The notes under the pieces are model-generated. The model saw nothing but the letters and a program-made list of their open reading frames with translations, had not been told where the DNA came from and ran no database searches. From Sphingopyxis sp. (GTDB taxonomy: Bacteria > Pseudomonadota > Alphaproteobacteria > Sphingomonadales > Sphingomonadaceae), in assembly GCA_002733865.1 (NCBI GenBank), contig NVXM01000029.1, positions 41,408-105,407 on the forward strand: a stretch of DNA of 64,000 nt, in the 5' to 3' direction. This document shows, one piece after another, positions 1 through 7,706 of the stretch (its first letter is position 1; each line of letters begins with the position of its first letter). A program made the position numbers and the translations under genes.

Positions 1-248
1 CGGCTGGAGCTGGTCTGCGAGGAGAGCGCGTCGAGAAGATCGGAGACGGACGAGGCGCCATAGCTGGCGATATCCGCCTCGGACAGTTCCACGACGGGGG
101 GCACCTCGGTGACGACTGCGCCGCGCGGCCGTTCCGCGATCACCACGATTTCCTCGTCGGGATATTCGCTTTCGGCTTCGCTGACCTGTGCGCTCGCCGG
201 GGCGGCGAGCATCAGGCCTGCCAAAATCAGGGGGGAGGACGTGTTCAT
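1..248 (-). CDS. TonB-dependent receptor, N-terminal fragment (cut by window edge)
   Basis: The minus strand reads from an ATG at 248 to the window edge and gives about 82 residues. They begin with a typical Sec signal peptide (hydrophobic ILAGLMLAAP followed by ASAQ). An acidic stretch follows, then EEIVVIAERPRG and a segment ending in DIASYGASSVSDLLDAL, which resembles the start of the plug domain of outer-membrane TonB-dependent receptors. The barrel lies outside the window, so the substrate cannot be judged. An in-frame ATG at 269 would add seven residues. I see no clear ribosome binding site in front of either start, so the exact start is uncertain. Family assignment is inference from the N-terminus only. 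Confidence 0.6.
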   Translation of the reverse strand, partial: MNTSSPLILAGLMLAAPASAQVSEAESEYPDEEIVVIAERPRGAVVTEVPPVVELSEADIASYGASSVSDLLDALSSQTSSS

Positions 249-500
249 CAATTTTGGGGAGGAAATCATAACGGGTTCATAACTCTACACAGGGGGGGAA
301 GTAAGATGTCTGAAGTGCCATGCAGGGCCCGCTAATGGTATAATTTCTTTGTATTAAATTGTCGCAGATCATTCCCGGCAGCAGCGAGAGATATTATCAT
401 TCCGGCAGATGCAGCTAATCCTTCCCTTTTTATCCATTTGCCGTTATGGCGCACTGCAACACGCGGGATTGCCGCGATAGCAGGGAAAATATACCGCCAT

Positions 501-719
501 ATGGCAAAAGAAGAATTACTGGAAATGAAGGGGATGGTTCGCGAACTGCTCCCTAACGCCATGTTCCGGGTCGAGCTGGAAAACGGCCATGAAATCCTGG
601 GACATACCGCCGGGAAGATGCGCAAGAACCGCATTCGTGTGCTGGTCGGCGACGAAGTGCTCGTCGAGCTCACCCCCTATGATCTGACCAAGGGTCGCAT
701 CACCTATCGTTTCAAGTGA
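501..719 (+). CDS. infA: Translation initiation factor IF-1
   Basis: This 72-residue protein begins [11 protein letters not shown] and shows the S1/OB-fold sequence of bacterial IF-1, with [20 protein letters not shown], then [10 protein letters not shown] and an end in [11 protein letters not shown]-1 binds the ribosomal A site and works with IF-2 and IF-3 in start-codon selection. The frame is open from 438, but the conserved family start and length place the start at 501. It stands as a single small gene in front of maf, and two palindromic repeats lie between the two genes. Family identity is certain. Confidence 0.97.
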   Translation: MAKEELLEMKGMVRELLPNAMFRVELENGHEILGHTAGKMRKNRIRVLVGDEVLVELTPYDLTKGRITYRFK

Positions 720-735
720 CGAGCTATGGCTCGTC

Positions 736-756
736 ATCCCGGACTTGATCCGGGAT
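736..756. repeat. Short palindromic interspersed repeat, type CGTCATCCCGGA
   Basis: The sequence forms an 8-bp perfect stem (atcccgga / tccgggat) around the loop cttga, just after infA. This palindrome is, from general knowledge, a frequently repeated intergenic motif in alphaproteobacterial genomes. It could also act as a factor-independent stop signal for infA, but no U-tract follows it. Confidence 0.6.
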
Positions 757-792
757 CCAGGCATGTCATAAAACTGCGCTTGCGATTTGGCG

Positions 793-825
793 TTCGTCAT
801 GCTGAATCGAGTTCAGCATGACGAA
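793..825. repeat. Perfect 14-bp inverted repeat between infA and maf
   Basis: The arms 793-806 (ttcgtcatgctgaa) and 812-825 are exact reverse complements around the 5-base loop tcgag. This is a strong hairpin that ends nine bases before the maf start. It belongs to a different repeat family from the palindrome at 736-756. Palindromes with a tcatgctgaa core are common intergenic repeats in sphingomonads (recalled, not searched here). Its position could affect maf translation. Confidence 0.7.
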
Positions 826-834
826 AGTGAATAT

Positions 835-1404
835 ATGAAACTGGTCCTCGCCTCATCCAGTCCGCGCCGTCTGGAACTGCTGGGCCGTCTTGGCGTGACG
901 CCGGACCGGATCATTTCTCCCGATATTGACGAAACCCCGCACAAGGCCGAATTGCCGCGCGACTATGTATTGCGCATGGCGCAGGAGAAGGCTGCTGCGG
1001 TCGAAAGGCAGGATCAGGAAATATTGGTCGCTGGCGATACCACGGTTGCGGTCGGGCGCCGGATATTGGGACAGGCCGCCGATGCGGCGGAGCAGCGCAA
1101 ATTTCTGGAGCTGATCAGCGGCAGGCGCCACCATGTGATGTCCGCTGTCTGCGTGGTCGCAGCCGACGGTACGGCGCGCACAAAATTGTCGGACAGCATT
1201 GTGAAATTCAAGCGCTTCGAGCCCCGCGAGATCGCAGCCTATATCGACACCGGTGAAGGCCGGGGCAAGGCGGGAGGCTATGCGATCCAGGGAACGGCGG
1301 AAGCATTCGTCACCTGGATGTCGGGTAGCTACAGCGGGATCATGGGGCTTCCACTCTATGAAACCCGCAACCTGCTGATCAGCGCCGGTTTTCCCCTTGG
1401 CTGA
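835..1404 (+). CDS. maf: Maf family nucleoside triphosphate pyrophosphatase
   Basis: The 189-residue protein starts MKLVLASSSPRR, the Maf phosphate-binding signature (SSPRR at residues 8-12), and carries the VAGDTTV motif with the likely catalytic Asp68. A later GGYAIQGTAEAFV segment matches the family's C-terminal part. Maf enzymes hydrolyse non-canonical or modified nucleotides such as dTTP/UTP analogues to the monophosphate, and some affect septum formation. The open frame reaches back to 787, but those codons run through the palindrome at 793-825, so the start at 835 is preferred. The stop overlaps the TTG start of the next gene by 8 bases, which suggests coupled translation. Confidence 0.93.
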   Translation: MKLVLASSSPRRLELLGRLGVTPDRIISPDIDETPHKAELPRDYVLRMAQEKAAAVERQDQEILVAGDTTVAVGRRILGQAADAAEQRKFLELISGRRHHVMSAVCVVAADGTARTKLSDSIVKFKRFEPREIAAYIDTGEGRGKAGGYAIQGTAEAFVTWMSGSYSGIMGLPLYETRNLLISAGFPLG

Positions 1405-2395
1405 TTTTGCCAGCGGCTGGCTTTACGAAGCCGGTATCGGCGAGAATCGCGCTCTGCGACTGGAAAATGGCGAGCTGGTGCAAATCCGGATCGAGCGTGA
1501 CGATGACAGTGCCAGAGCTGGCGCGGTGATCGATGCGAAATTCACCCGACAATGGGTTGCCGGAAAATCAGGGATTGTGACTCTGCCAGACGGGCAGGAG
1601 GTGTTGCTGCAGCCGCTGCCGAAGCGGCTAACCGAAGGCGCAGCGGTGCGCGTCGAGATTGTTCGGGCGGCCATGATCGAACGTGGCGGTCAGGCCAAGC
1701 GGGCCAAGGCGCAGCCGGTCGAGCAAGACCGGCCCTTATCTGATGGCGCGAACCTGCTGGCGGAAATCAGCGCAAGCGGACTTCGGGTAAAACAGCTCCA
1801 CGCCCACGGACTGGATCTTTTTGCGCAGCATGGCTGGCACGAGGCGATGGAGCAGGCGGAAACCGGCCGGGTCGATTTCGAGGGTGGCAGCCTGTTGATC
1901 TCGCTTACGCCGGCGATGACGGTGATTGATGTCGATGGGCCGCTACCTCCCTTCGAGCTGGCGAAAAGGGCGGCGGAGGCAATCGCCAAGACGGTCGTGC
2001 GGCTCGATATCAGCGGCAATATCGGGATCGATTTTCCGACGCTGCAGGCGAAGCCGGAACGGGCCGCCGTTACCGCTGTTTTTGATCAATATATGACGGC
2101 CAATTGCGAACGCACCGCGATCAACGGCTTTGGTTTCATGCAGATTGTCAGCCGCAAGATGCGGCCCTCGGTGCCGGAACTCCTGCAAGCCAATCGCGCG
2201 ACCAATATGGCCCTGAATCTGCTGCGGCAGGCTGAGCGGGATGGGGGTTCCGGGCCGATGCAGCTGAATGTACATCCTGCGGTGGCGAACAAGCTGCAAC
2301 AGCCGCTTCTTGACGAGCTGGCCCAGCGCACCGGCCGTCCGGTGTCGGTTGCGGTAGAGGGCAGGATTTCTATTGACGGAGGTTCGGTGGGCTGA
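1397..2395 (+). CDS. Short RNase E/G-like protein
   Basis: This 332-residue protein begins at TTG 1397, inside the end of maf. It resembles the catalytic half of RNase E/G. TVIDVDG (Asp178) and GNIGIDFPTL (Asp212) match the two metal-binding aspartates of that family, and RKMRPSVPELL matches the segment after the DNase-I-like subdomain. Residues about 40-90 look like a degenerate S1 domain. The zinc-link cysteine motif CPxCxG and the C-terminal scaffold of RNase E are absent, so this is a minimal form. It could be an active endoribonuclease or a diverged paralogue; the full-length RNase E is expected elsewhere. The operon position after maf is usual in sphingomonads, where yacG commonly follows, but no yacG is present here. 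Confidence 0.75.
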   Translation: MADFASGWLYEAGIGENRALRLENGELVQIRIERDDDSARAGAVIDAKFTRQWVAGKSGIVTLPDGQEVLLQPLPKRLTEGAAVRVEIVRAAMIERGGQAKRAKAQPVEQDRPLSDGANLLAEISASGLRVKQLHAHGLDLFAQHGWHEAMEQAETGRVDFEGGSLLISLTPAMTVIDVDGPLPPFELAKRAAEAIAKTVVRLDISGNIGIDFPTLQAKPERAAVTAVFDQYMTANCERTAINGFGFMQIVSRKMRPSVPELLQANRATNMALNLLRQAERDGGSGPMQLNVHPAVANKLQQPLLDELAQRTGRPVSVAVEGRISIDGGSVG

Positions 2396-2462
2396 TCACC
2401 GGCGCCTGGAGCAAAGGACAGGAAGACTTGCTTTTGCGACGGCCAATGGTCAAAGCCAGCAC

Positions 2463-3095
2463 ATGACAGATATCATTCTATACGACTATTGGCGCAGCTC
2501 GGCGAGCTACCGGGTGCGCATCGCGCTCAATCTCAAGGGCGTTGCCTATGCGTCCGTCAACACCAGCCTGCTCGATGGTGGCCAGAAGGCTCCGGAGTAT
2601 GTTGCGCGCAATCCCCAGGGACTGGTGCCAATGCTGTCGATCGACGGGCACGACCTGACCCAGTCGCTGGCGATCATCGACTATCTGGATGCGAAATATG
2701 CAGACCCGCCGATGGTCTCTGCCGATCCAGTGGCGCGATCGAGAACGCTTGCGCAGGCGATGGTGGTCGCGGCCGATATCCATCCGGTCAACAATCTGCG
2801 GATCCTGAAATATCTGAAGAATGAACTGGGACAGGGTCAGGAAGCGATTGATCGCTGGTATCGTCACTGGATCGAAGAGGGATTTGCCGCTCTCGAGCAG
2901 ATGGCACCGGAAACCGGCCTGTTCGGCGGCGAGCAACCCAACCTGGCAGATGTCTGCCTGATCCCGCAAATTTACAACGCACGCCGGTTTGAGACCGATT
3001 TGAGCGCGTTTCCCAAGCTGGTGCGGATCGATACAGCGTGCAATGCGCTCGAGGCGTTTCAGAAAGCCGCGCCGGAAGCCGTGAAACCAGAATGA
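2463..3095 (+). CDS. maiA: Maleylacetoacetate isomerase (zeta-class glutathione transferase)
   Basis: The 210-residue protein has an N-terminal thioredoxin-like glutathione-binding domain with YWRSSASYRVRIAL (residues 9-22). This corresponds to the zeta-class SSCSWRVRIAL motif holding the catalytic serine. NPQGLVPMLSIDG and LTQSLAIIDYLD follow, then an all-alpha C-terminal domain. The enzyme isomerises maleylacetoacetate to fumarylacetoacetate in tyrosine/homogentisate breakdown with glutathione as cofactor. The open frame begins at 2373, but ATG 2463 starts the conserved fold. No hydrolase or dioxygenase of the pathway is adjacent. Its stop overlaps the next gene's ATG cluster, so it is co-transcribed with a TonB receptor. 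Confidence 0.88.
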   Translation: MTDIILYDYWRSSASYRVRIALNLKGVAYASVNTSLLDGGQKAPEYVARNPQGLVPMLSIDGHDLTQSLAIIDYLDAKYADPPMVSADPVARSRTLAQAMVVAADIHPVNNLRILKYLKNELGQGQEAIDRWYRHWIEEGFAALEQMAPETGLFGGEQPNLADVCLIPQIYNARRFETDLSAFPKLVRIDTACNALEAFQKAAPEAVKPE

Positions 3096-5179
3096 TGATG
3101 AAGCGGATTTTGTCGCTGCCGCTGCTGGCACCATTTTGTCTAGCGAGTATTCCTGCCTGGGCGCAGGAGGAAGTCGGTGGTGATGCGGCGCAGATCGTCG
3201 TGACCGGCCTGCCGCTCCCGCTCGGCGAAAGCGCCTATAACAGCACCGAAATTCCGCTCGATTCTCCGCAAACCGTGGAGAATATTTTGCGCGATGTGCC
3301 GGGACTGCAACAATTCCGACGGTCCGACGCCCGCTCCGCCAACCCAACCAGTCAAGGCGTGACCCTGCGTGGTTTGGGCGGCAATGCCTCATCCCGCGCT
3401 TTGCTGATCCTCGATGGCGTGCCGCAGGCTGATCCATTTGGTGGTTGGGTGGCCTGGCCCGGCTATGACGCTTTGCCGCTAGCCGAAGCCCGTATCCGCC
3501 GTGGCGGAGGCAGCGGGGCGGACGGACAGGGTGCGATCGCCGGCACGATTGAGCTGTTCAGCGACAATATCGGCGACGTCATCGAACTCGGGGCCGCTTA
3601 TGGCAGCCGAAACAGCGTCGATGCCGACCTGTTGTTCGGTCGCCAATTGGGGCAGGGGCAACTCACCATCTCTGCCAATTATGCGCGCGGCGACGGGTTT
3701 ATCCCGATCATCGAAGGCCAGCGTGGTGCCGTCGATCGTCCAGCGGAATATGAGCAAGCTGGACTGGCGCTACGCTTCGTCGCGCCTTTGTCCGAAGAGA
3801 CGGAACTTCAAGCCAATGTCCGGACCTACACCGATGACCGGGAGCGGGGCTTTGCGTTCAGCGAGAACCACAATGACGGCACCGACGCCAGCATCCGCCT
3901 GGTCAACCGTGGCTCCGACTGGCAATGGTCCGCGCTGACCTATGTCCAGATCCGCAATTTCGATGTCAGCTTCGGCGGTGTCTCGGATGATCGCAATTCC
4001 GTCAGCCGGGTGTTCGAGCAATATAACGTGCCGTCCACTGGCCTCGGCGCGCGGTTCGAAGTCCGGCCTCCGGTGGGCGATGCGATTGAGCTTCGCATTG
4101 GCGGTGACTGGCGGCGGACGGAGGGGCAAACCAAGGAGAATTTCTTCTTCGCGGACAATGACACGCCGCGCCGCAGTCGCCGCGCGGGCGGCACTACCGC
4201 AACTTATGGTGGCTTTGTGGAAGCCAGCCTACAGGCCAGCGATGCGCTGGTTCTGACTGGCGGCGGACGGGTTGACTTCTGGTCAATCGACGACGGCTTT
4301 CGCAAAGAAATCGAGCTGATCAATCCGTTTCCCGGCGCGGTACGAACGGACGAACAATTCACCAAGCGCAGCGGCAGTGAATTTACCGGGCGCGGCGGTT
4401 TCGCATTCGATGCGACCGATGCGCTAACCTTGCGGGGAGCGGCCTATCTGGGTTGGCGCCTGCCGACGCTGAACGAATTGTTCCGGCCTTTTCGGGTCGG
4501 AAACGACGCAACGGCGGCCAACGAACTGCTGGAACCGGAACGGGTGAAGGGCGCGGAAATCGGCTTCGACTGGGCGAGTGGCGCAGTGACATTGGGGGTT
4601 ACCGCTTTCTATAACGAGCTCGATAACGCCATAGCAAATGTGACATTGGCCAATGGACCTGGGCTGTTCCCCGGCGTCGGTTTTGTCGCTGCGGGTGCTA
4701 CCTACAGCCAGCGTCAGAATCTGGAATCGATCCAGTCAAAGGGTATCGAAGTGGATGCTCTGTTCGATCTCGGCGATCTTGCCGATGGCCTGACCGTTCG
4801 CGCCGGCTACGCATATGTCGATGCGTCGGTCGAGAGTGCAGGCGCAGCTGCTCCGATCGACGGACTGCGACCGGCTCAAGTTCCCCGCCACAACCTGTCG
4901 GGGGCGATCAGCTGGGAAAATACCAATGGTAGCGGAGCAAGCCTGTCGGCGCGCTATATTGGTCAGCAATTTGAGGATGATGTCAATCAGCTCAGCCTTG
5001 CCGATGCTTTTACCATCGATGGCCGCATGGCGCTGGCCGTCAATGATCGGCTGCTGGTCGAAACGCGGGTTGAAAATCTTCTCGACGCCAGAGTAGAGGC
5101 AGCCATCAGTAGCAATGGAATAATAGAACGTGCGTTTCCCCGGACATTTTGGATTGGACTTCGCGCTAGAATTGAATAA
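3092..5179 (+). CDS. TonB-dependent outer-membrane receptor
   Basis: A 695-residue receptor starting at the ATGATGATG cluster that overlaps the maiA stop. It has a signal peptide ending in AWAQ (about residue 25) and a plug domain. The plug includes QIVVTGLPLPLG, PQTVENILRDVPGLQQFRRS, GVTLRGLGGNASSRALLILDGVP and a pseudo-TonB-box region. A 22-strand-type beta barrel follows and ends in WIGLRARIE. Receptors of this family import siderophores, cobalamin, sugars or aromatic compounds with TonB-ExbBD energy. The substrate is not evident. The co-transcribed isomerase and MarR regulator hint at a catabolic or metal-stress link, which is only inference. Confidence 0.9.
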   Translation: MMMKRILSLPLLAPFCLASIPAWAQEEVGGDAAQIVVTGLPLPLGESAYNSTEIPLDSPQTVENILRDVPGLQQFRRSDARSANPTSQGVTLRGLGGNASSRALLILDGVPQADPFGGWVAWPGYDALPLAEARIRRGGGSGADGQGAIAGTIELFSDNIGDVIELGAAYGSRNSVDADLLFGRQLGQGQLTISANYARGDGFIPIIEGQRGAVDRPAEYEQAGLALRFVAPLSEETELQANVRTYTDDRERGFAFSENHNDGTDASIRLVNRGSDWQWSALTYVQIRNFDVSFGGVSDDRNSVSRVFEQYNVPSTGLGARFEVRPPVGDAIELRIGGDWRRTEGQTKENFFFADNDTPRRSRRAGGTTATYGGFVEASLQASDALVLTGGGRVDFWSIDDGFRKEIELINPFPGAVRTDEQFTKRSGSEFTGRGGFAFDATDALTLRGAAYLGWRLPTLNELFRPFRVGNDATAANELLEPERVKGAEIGFDWASGAVTLGVTAFYNELDNAIANVTLANGPGLFPGVGFVAAGATYSQRQNLESIQSKGIEVDALFDLGDLADGLTVRAGYAYVDASVESAGAAAPIDGLRPAQVPRHNLSGAISWENTNGSGASLSARYIGQQFEDDVNQLSLADAFTIDGRMALAVNDRLLVETRVENLLDARVEAAISSNGIIERAFPRTFWIGLRARIE

Positions 5180-5188
5180 ATATTATAT

Positions 5189-5632
5189 ATGAACTTTCTG
5201 CTTGATGATTTTCTGCCCTACCAGCTGTCGACGGCGTCTAACGCTGTCAGCGATCTGATTGCGAGCGAGTATAAAAGCCGTTTCGGACTCAAAATTCCGG
5301 AATGGCGCGTAATGGCCGTGCTTGGCACGCGCGGCGCATCGACACAGCGGCACCTGGTCGAAGCGACATTGATGGACAAGGTGACGGTCAACCGGGCGGT
5401 GAAAAATCTCGTGGACCGGGCCTTGCTCGATCGCAGTCCCAATAGCGCCGACGGGCGGTCCCATCACCTGTTGCTGAGCAAGACGGGGCGCGAATTATAC
5501 GGCCAGATTTTGCCTGCTGCGCAGGCCATGGACAAGAAAATCATGGCTGTGCTGAGCGAAGACGAGAGAGCCGAATTGTCGGCAATGCTGGCAAAAATCA
5601 AACAGTCCGCAGACACCATCGCAAACGGGTAA
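5189..5632 (+). CDS. MarR family transcriptional regulator
   Basis: A 147-residue protein whose central part (residues about 35-100) is a winged helix-turn-helix of MarR type, with IPEWRVMAVLGTRG, the recognition helix region DKVTVNRAVKNLVDRALLDR and the wing sequence SADGRSHHLLLSKTGREL. Helices at both ends would form the dimer interface. MarR proteins usually repress neighbouring genes and release DNA when they bind small aromatic ligands or on oxidation. It starts 9 bases after the TonB receptor and is probably in the same transcript, which suggests control of the maiA-receptor unit. Its own target site was not identified. Confidence 0.9.
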   Translation: MNFLLDDFLPYQLSTASNAVSDLIASEYKSRFGLKIPEWRVMAVLGTRGASTQRHLVEATLMDKVTVNRAVKNLVDRALLDRSPNSADGRSHHLLLSKTGRELYGQILPAAQAMDKKIMAVLSEDERAELSAMLAKIKQSADTIANG

Positions 5633-5636
5633 AAAA

Positions 5637-5660
5637 AGAGCGGCAGATGTCAGCCGCTCT
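5637..5660 (-). terminator. Rho-independent terminator of the Tad/Cpa operon
   Basis: The perfect 8-bp stem agagcggc / gccgctct encloses an 8-base loop. Read on the minus strand it is followed directly by seven T residues (plus-strand 5631-5637). It lies 27 bases beyond the tadC stop codon, between two convergent genes. It therefore ends the minus-strand pilus operon; on the plus strand it lacks a U-tract and would be weaker for the MarR transcript. Confidence 0.85.
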
Positions 5661-5686
5661 CTTGATGATCGCTATTGTTTTTTGCG

Positions 5687-6676
5687 CTACATCATGGCGT
5701 CCGAGATCGAGCAGGCCGCTGGCCCAAGGATCACGATGAACAATGTTGGCAAAATGAACAGGATCAGCGGGATCGTCATAATGGCCGGAAGGCGGGCCGC
5801 TTTTTCCTCGGCACGCATCATCCGGTCGTTGCGGAATTCTGCGGATAATACGCGCAGCGAAGATGCTAGCGGCGTACCGTATTTTTCGGTCTGGATCATC
5901 GTCGTGACAACGCCTTTGACGTGGTCCAGCGCCACACGGTAGGCCAGATTCTCGAAGGCTTGCCGCCGTTCGGTGAGAAAGCCGAGTTCGATCGAGGTAA
6001 GCGAGAATTCGTCGGCCAGTTCCGGGTAGGCCCCGCCGAGTTCCTTGGAAACACGGGCAAAGGCCGTGTCAACGGTCAGGCCTGCTTCGGCACAGATAAC
6101 CAGCAAATCGATTGCGTCGGGCAGACCTTTCCGGATCAGGTCGGTCCGTTTGGCAATCAGATTGTTGATGTAAATATCCGCGCCTTTGTACCCCAAGATC
6201 GTTGCGCCAGCGAAGACCCCGAAACGTTTCAGATCGGACCAATCGGAAAGATAACCGAAGCCGTATATCGCCAGGGCTGCGCCACCGCCAAGCACGATGG
6301 GCAAAACCAAACGACTGAAAATTATCAGAAAAGCCAAGTCTTTCGACCGGATTCCGGCCTGTGCCAGTTTCTTTTGGGCCTCCTTGACCTGGCTTTCTTG
6401 CAGCACCTGCAAAGACGACAATATATTGCGCATGCGGTCGGTGGTGTCGTTTTGCTGTACCAGCTTCGCCCGTTTCTTGGTCGTGGAAGCCATGATACCG
6501 GCTTTCAACTGTTCGCGTCGCTTGTTCAACGACTTGACTCGCTTGGCCATGGGATCGCGGACCGTGACGGCGGCATAGATGGCGAAAATGACCGCTGCGG
6601 AGGCAACGGCAGACAAGATCGTCGCTACCCACAGCACGTCGATGCCCATTAATGTTGGTCCGCCGCTAGCAGTCAT
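5687..6676 (-). CDS. tadC: Tad pilus inner-membrane platform protein TadC
   Basis: The 329-residue protein has an N-terminal membrane helix (about residues 12-34), a cytoplasmic linker, two central helices, and a GspF/T2SSF domain. The domain contains DLLVICAEAGLTVDTAFARVS, ELGFLTERRQAFENLA and TEKYGTPLASSLRVLS, and two hydrophobic segments near the C-terminus. TadB and TadC form the membrane platform on which the ATPase TadA acts to polymerise Flp pilin. It is the last gene of the operon and is followed by a terminator. An internal ATG at 6649 is a possible shorter start; 6676 has an AAGG element about ten bases upstream. Confidence 0.92.
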   Translation of the reverse strand: MTASGGPTLMGIDVLWVATILSAVASAAVIFAIYAAVTVRDPMAKRVKSLNKRREQLKAGIMASTTKKRAKLVQQNDTTDRMRNILSSLQVLQESQVKEAQKKLAQAGIRSKDLAFLIIFSRLVLPIVLGGGAALAIYGFGYLSDWSDLKRFGVFAGATILGYKGADIYINNLIAKRTDLIRKGLPDAIDLLVICAEAGLTVDTAFARVSKELGGAYPELADEFSLTSIELGFLTERRQAFENLAYRVALDHVKGVVTTMIQTEKYGTPLASSLRVLSAEFRNDRMMRAEEKAARLPAIMTIPLILFILPTLFIVILGPAACSISDAMM

Positions 6677-6694
6677 TTGCCTTGTACCTTCATT

Positions 6695-7666
6695 TTAAAT
6701 CTCAAAGCTGACCATTTTGGCCATGATGAACACGCCGATACTCATCCAGCACAGGCCGCCGAGACCTGCGATGATCAGTCGTTCTTCGTAGAAGAAGCCG
6801 GCCAAATAGTTGGGGTTTACAGAATAAACCAAGCCGAACACGATGAATGGCAGCGATCCAACAATATAGGCGGATGCCTTGGATTCCGACGACATCGCCT
6901 TGATCTTCAGCTTCATCTGGCCGCGTTTACGCAACACATCGGCAAGGTTGGACAGCGTTTCTGCCAGGTTACCACCAGTTTCACGCTGAATCGCCAATGT
7001 GATGCAGAAGAACTGGAATTCGGGTGTATCCATCCGTTTCGCGCTTTCCTGCAGCGCGTCTTCCATGGTCTGGCCAATCTTGATACGGTCAACCACCTTC
7101 TGGAATTCCTCGCCTACAGGACCATCAACCTCTTTCGCAACCACGCCGATTGTCTCGGTAACCGGAAGACCGGACCGAAGGCCGCGAACAAGCAATTCGA
7201 TCGCGTCAGGAAAGGAGGCAGTAAATTTCGCAATCCGTCGGTTGATGAGGAAGCCGACGACGAAATGGGGCAATCCGGCACCGAGCAACAGCCCGACAAA
7301 AAGGCACAGCAAAAGTGGCGCGCCTTTCAGAAACAAAAGGCCCGACGAGATCACAAACAGGCCGCCTGCTGCGTAGAAGAAATAGGAAAGCGGCCAGTTG
7401 TGACCGGTTTTTTCCATGCGGATGGCCAAAGTCTCCAATTTGGTCATCGTGTCGCCTCTGGGGCGGGTCGTTTTGCGTCTGGCAGAAAGCGCTTTTTTCA
7501 TCTGCGCTTCAACGCGGACGTCAGCGTTGTCGGAATGACGATATTTGAGCTTGTCGAGCCGTTTGGCGCTTGCTTTCGACGCGGATGGGCCGGCAAACGC
7601 AACGATAAGCAGCATCAGCGCAACCAGTACGCCCGCCGCCAAAATTGCCATTTGCATCATACCCAT
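6695..7666 (-). CDS. tadB: Tad pilus inner-membrane platform protein TadB
   Basis: The 323-residue protein carries an N-terminal membrane helix, two hydrophobic segments near residues 95-145, and the GspF domain (DAIELLVRGLRSGLPVTETI, ETGGNLAETLSNLADVLRKR), with further helices at the end. It is paralogous to the neighbouring TadC and differs from it as usual for the pair. AAAGGA lies eight bases before the ATG. It is 18 bases upstream of tadC and only 40 bases downstream of cpaE, the position where tadA/cpaF would normally lie; that ATPase gene is absent. Confidence 0.92.
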   Translation of the reverse strand: MGMMQMAILAAGVLVALMLLIVAFAGPSASKASAKRLDKLKYRHSDNADVRVEAQMKKALSARRKTTRPRGDTMTKLETLAIRMEKTGHNWPLSYFFYAAGGLFVISSGLLFLKGAPLLLCLFVGLLLGAGLPHFVVGFLINRRIAKFTASFPDAIELLVRGLRSGLPVTETIGVVAKEVDGPVGEEFQKVVDRIKIGQTMEDALQESAKRMDTPEFQFFCITLAIQRETGGNLAETLSNLADVLRKRGQMKLKIKAMSSESKASAYIVGSLPFIVFGLVYSVNPNYLAGFFYEERLIIAGLGGLCWMSIGVFIMAKMVSFEI

Positions 7667-7706
7667 ATCTTAATTCCTTTAAAGCTGAAGAGCGCTTGCG
7701 CCTGAT

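Noticed and set aside
249..500. A gene or RNA in the 252-base gap before infA
   Set aside because: The frames here (for example minus 332-673) cover infA in the wrong strand or lack motifs. Only a weak TATAAT at 339-344 without a matching -35 was seen.
6677..7705. A plus-strand frame of 342 codons opposite tadB
   Set aside because: The minus strand carries a clear GspF-domain protein; this frame is low-complexity and unsupported.
7667..7706. Remnant of tadA/cpaF between cpaE and tadB
   Set aside because: The gap is only 40 bases and shows no ATPase motif; it contains just the tadB ribosome site. It is an absence, not a pseudogene.
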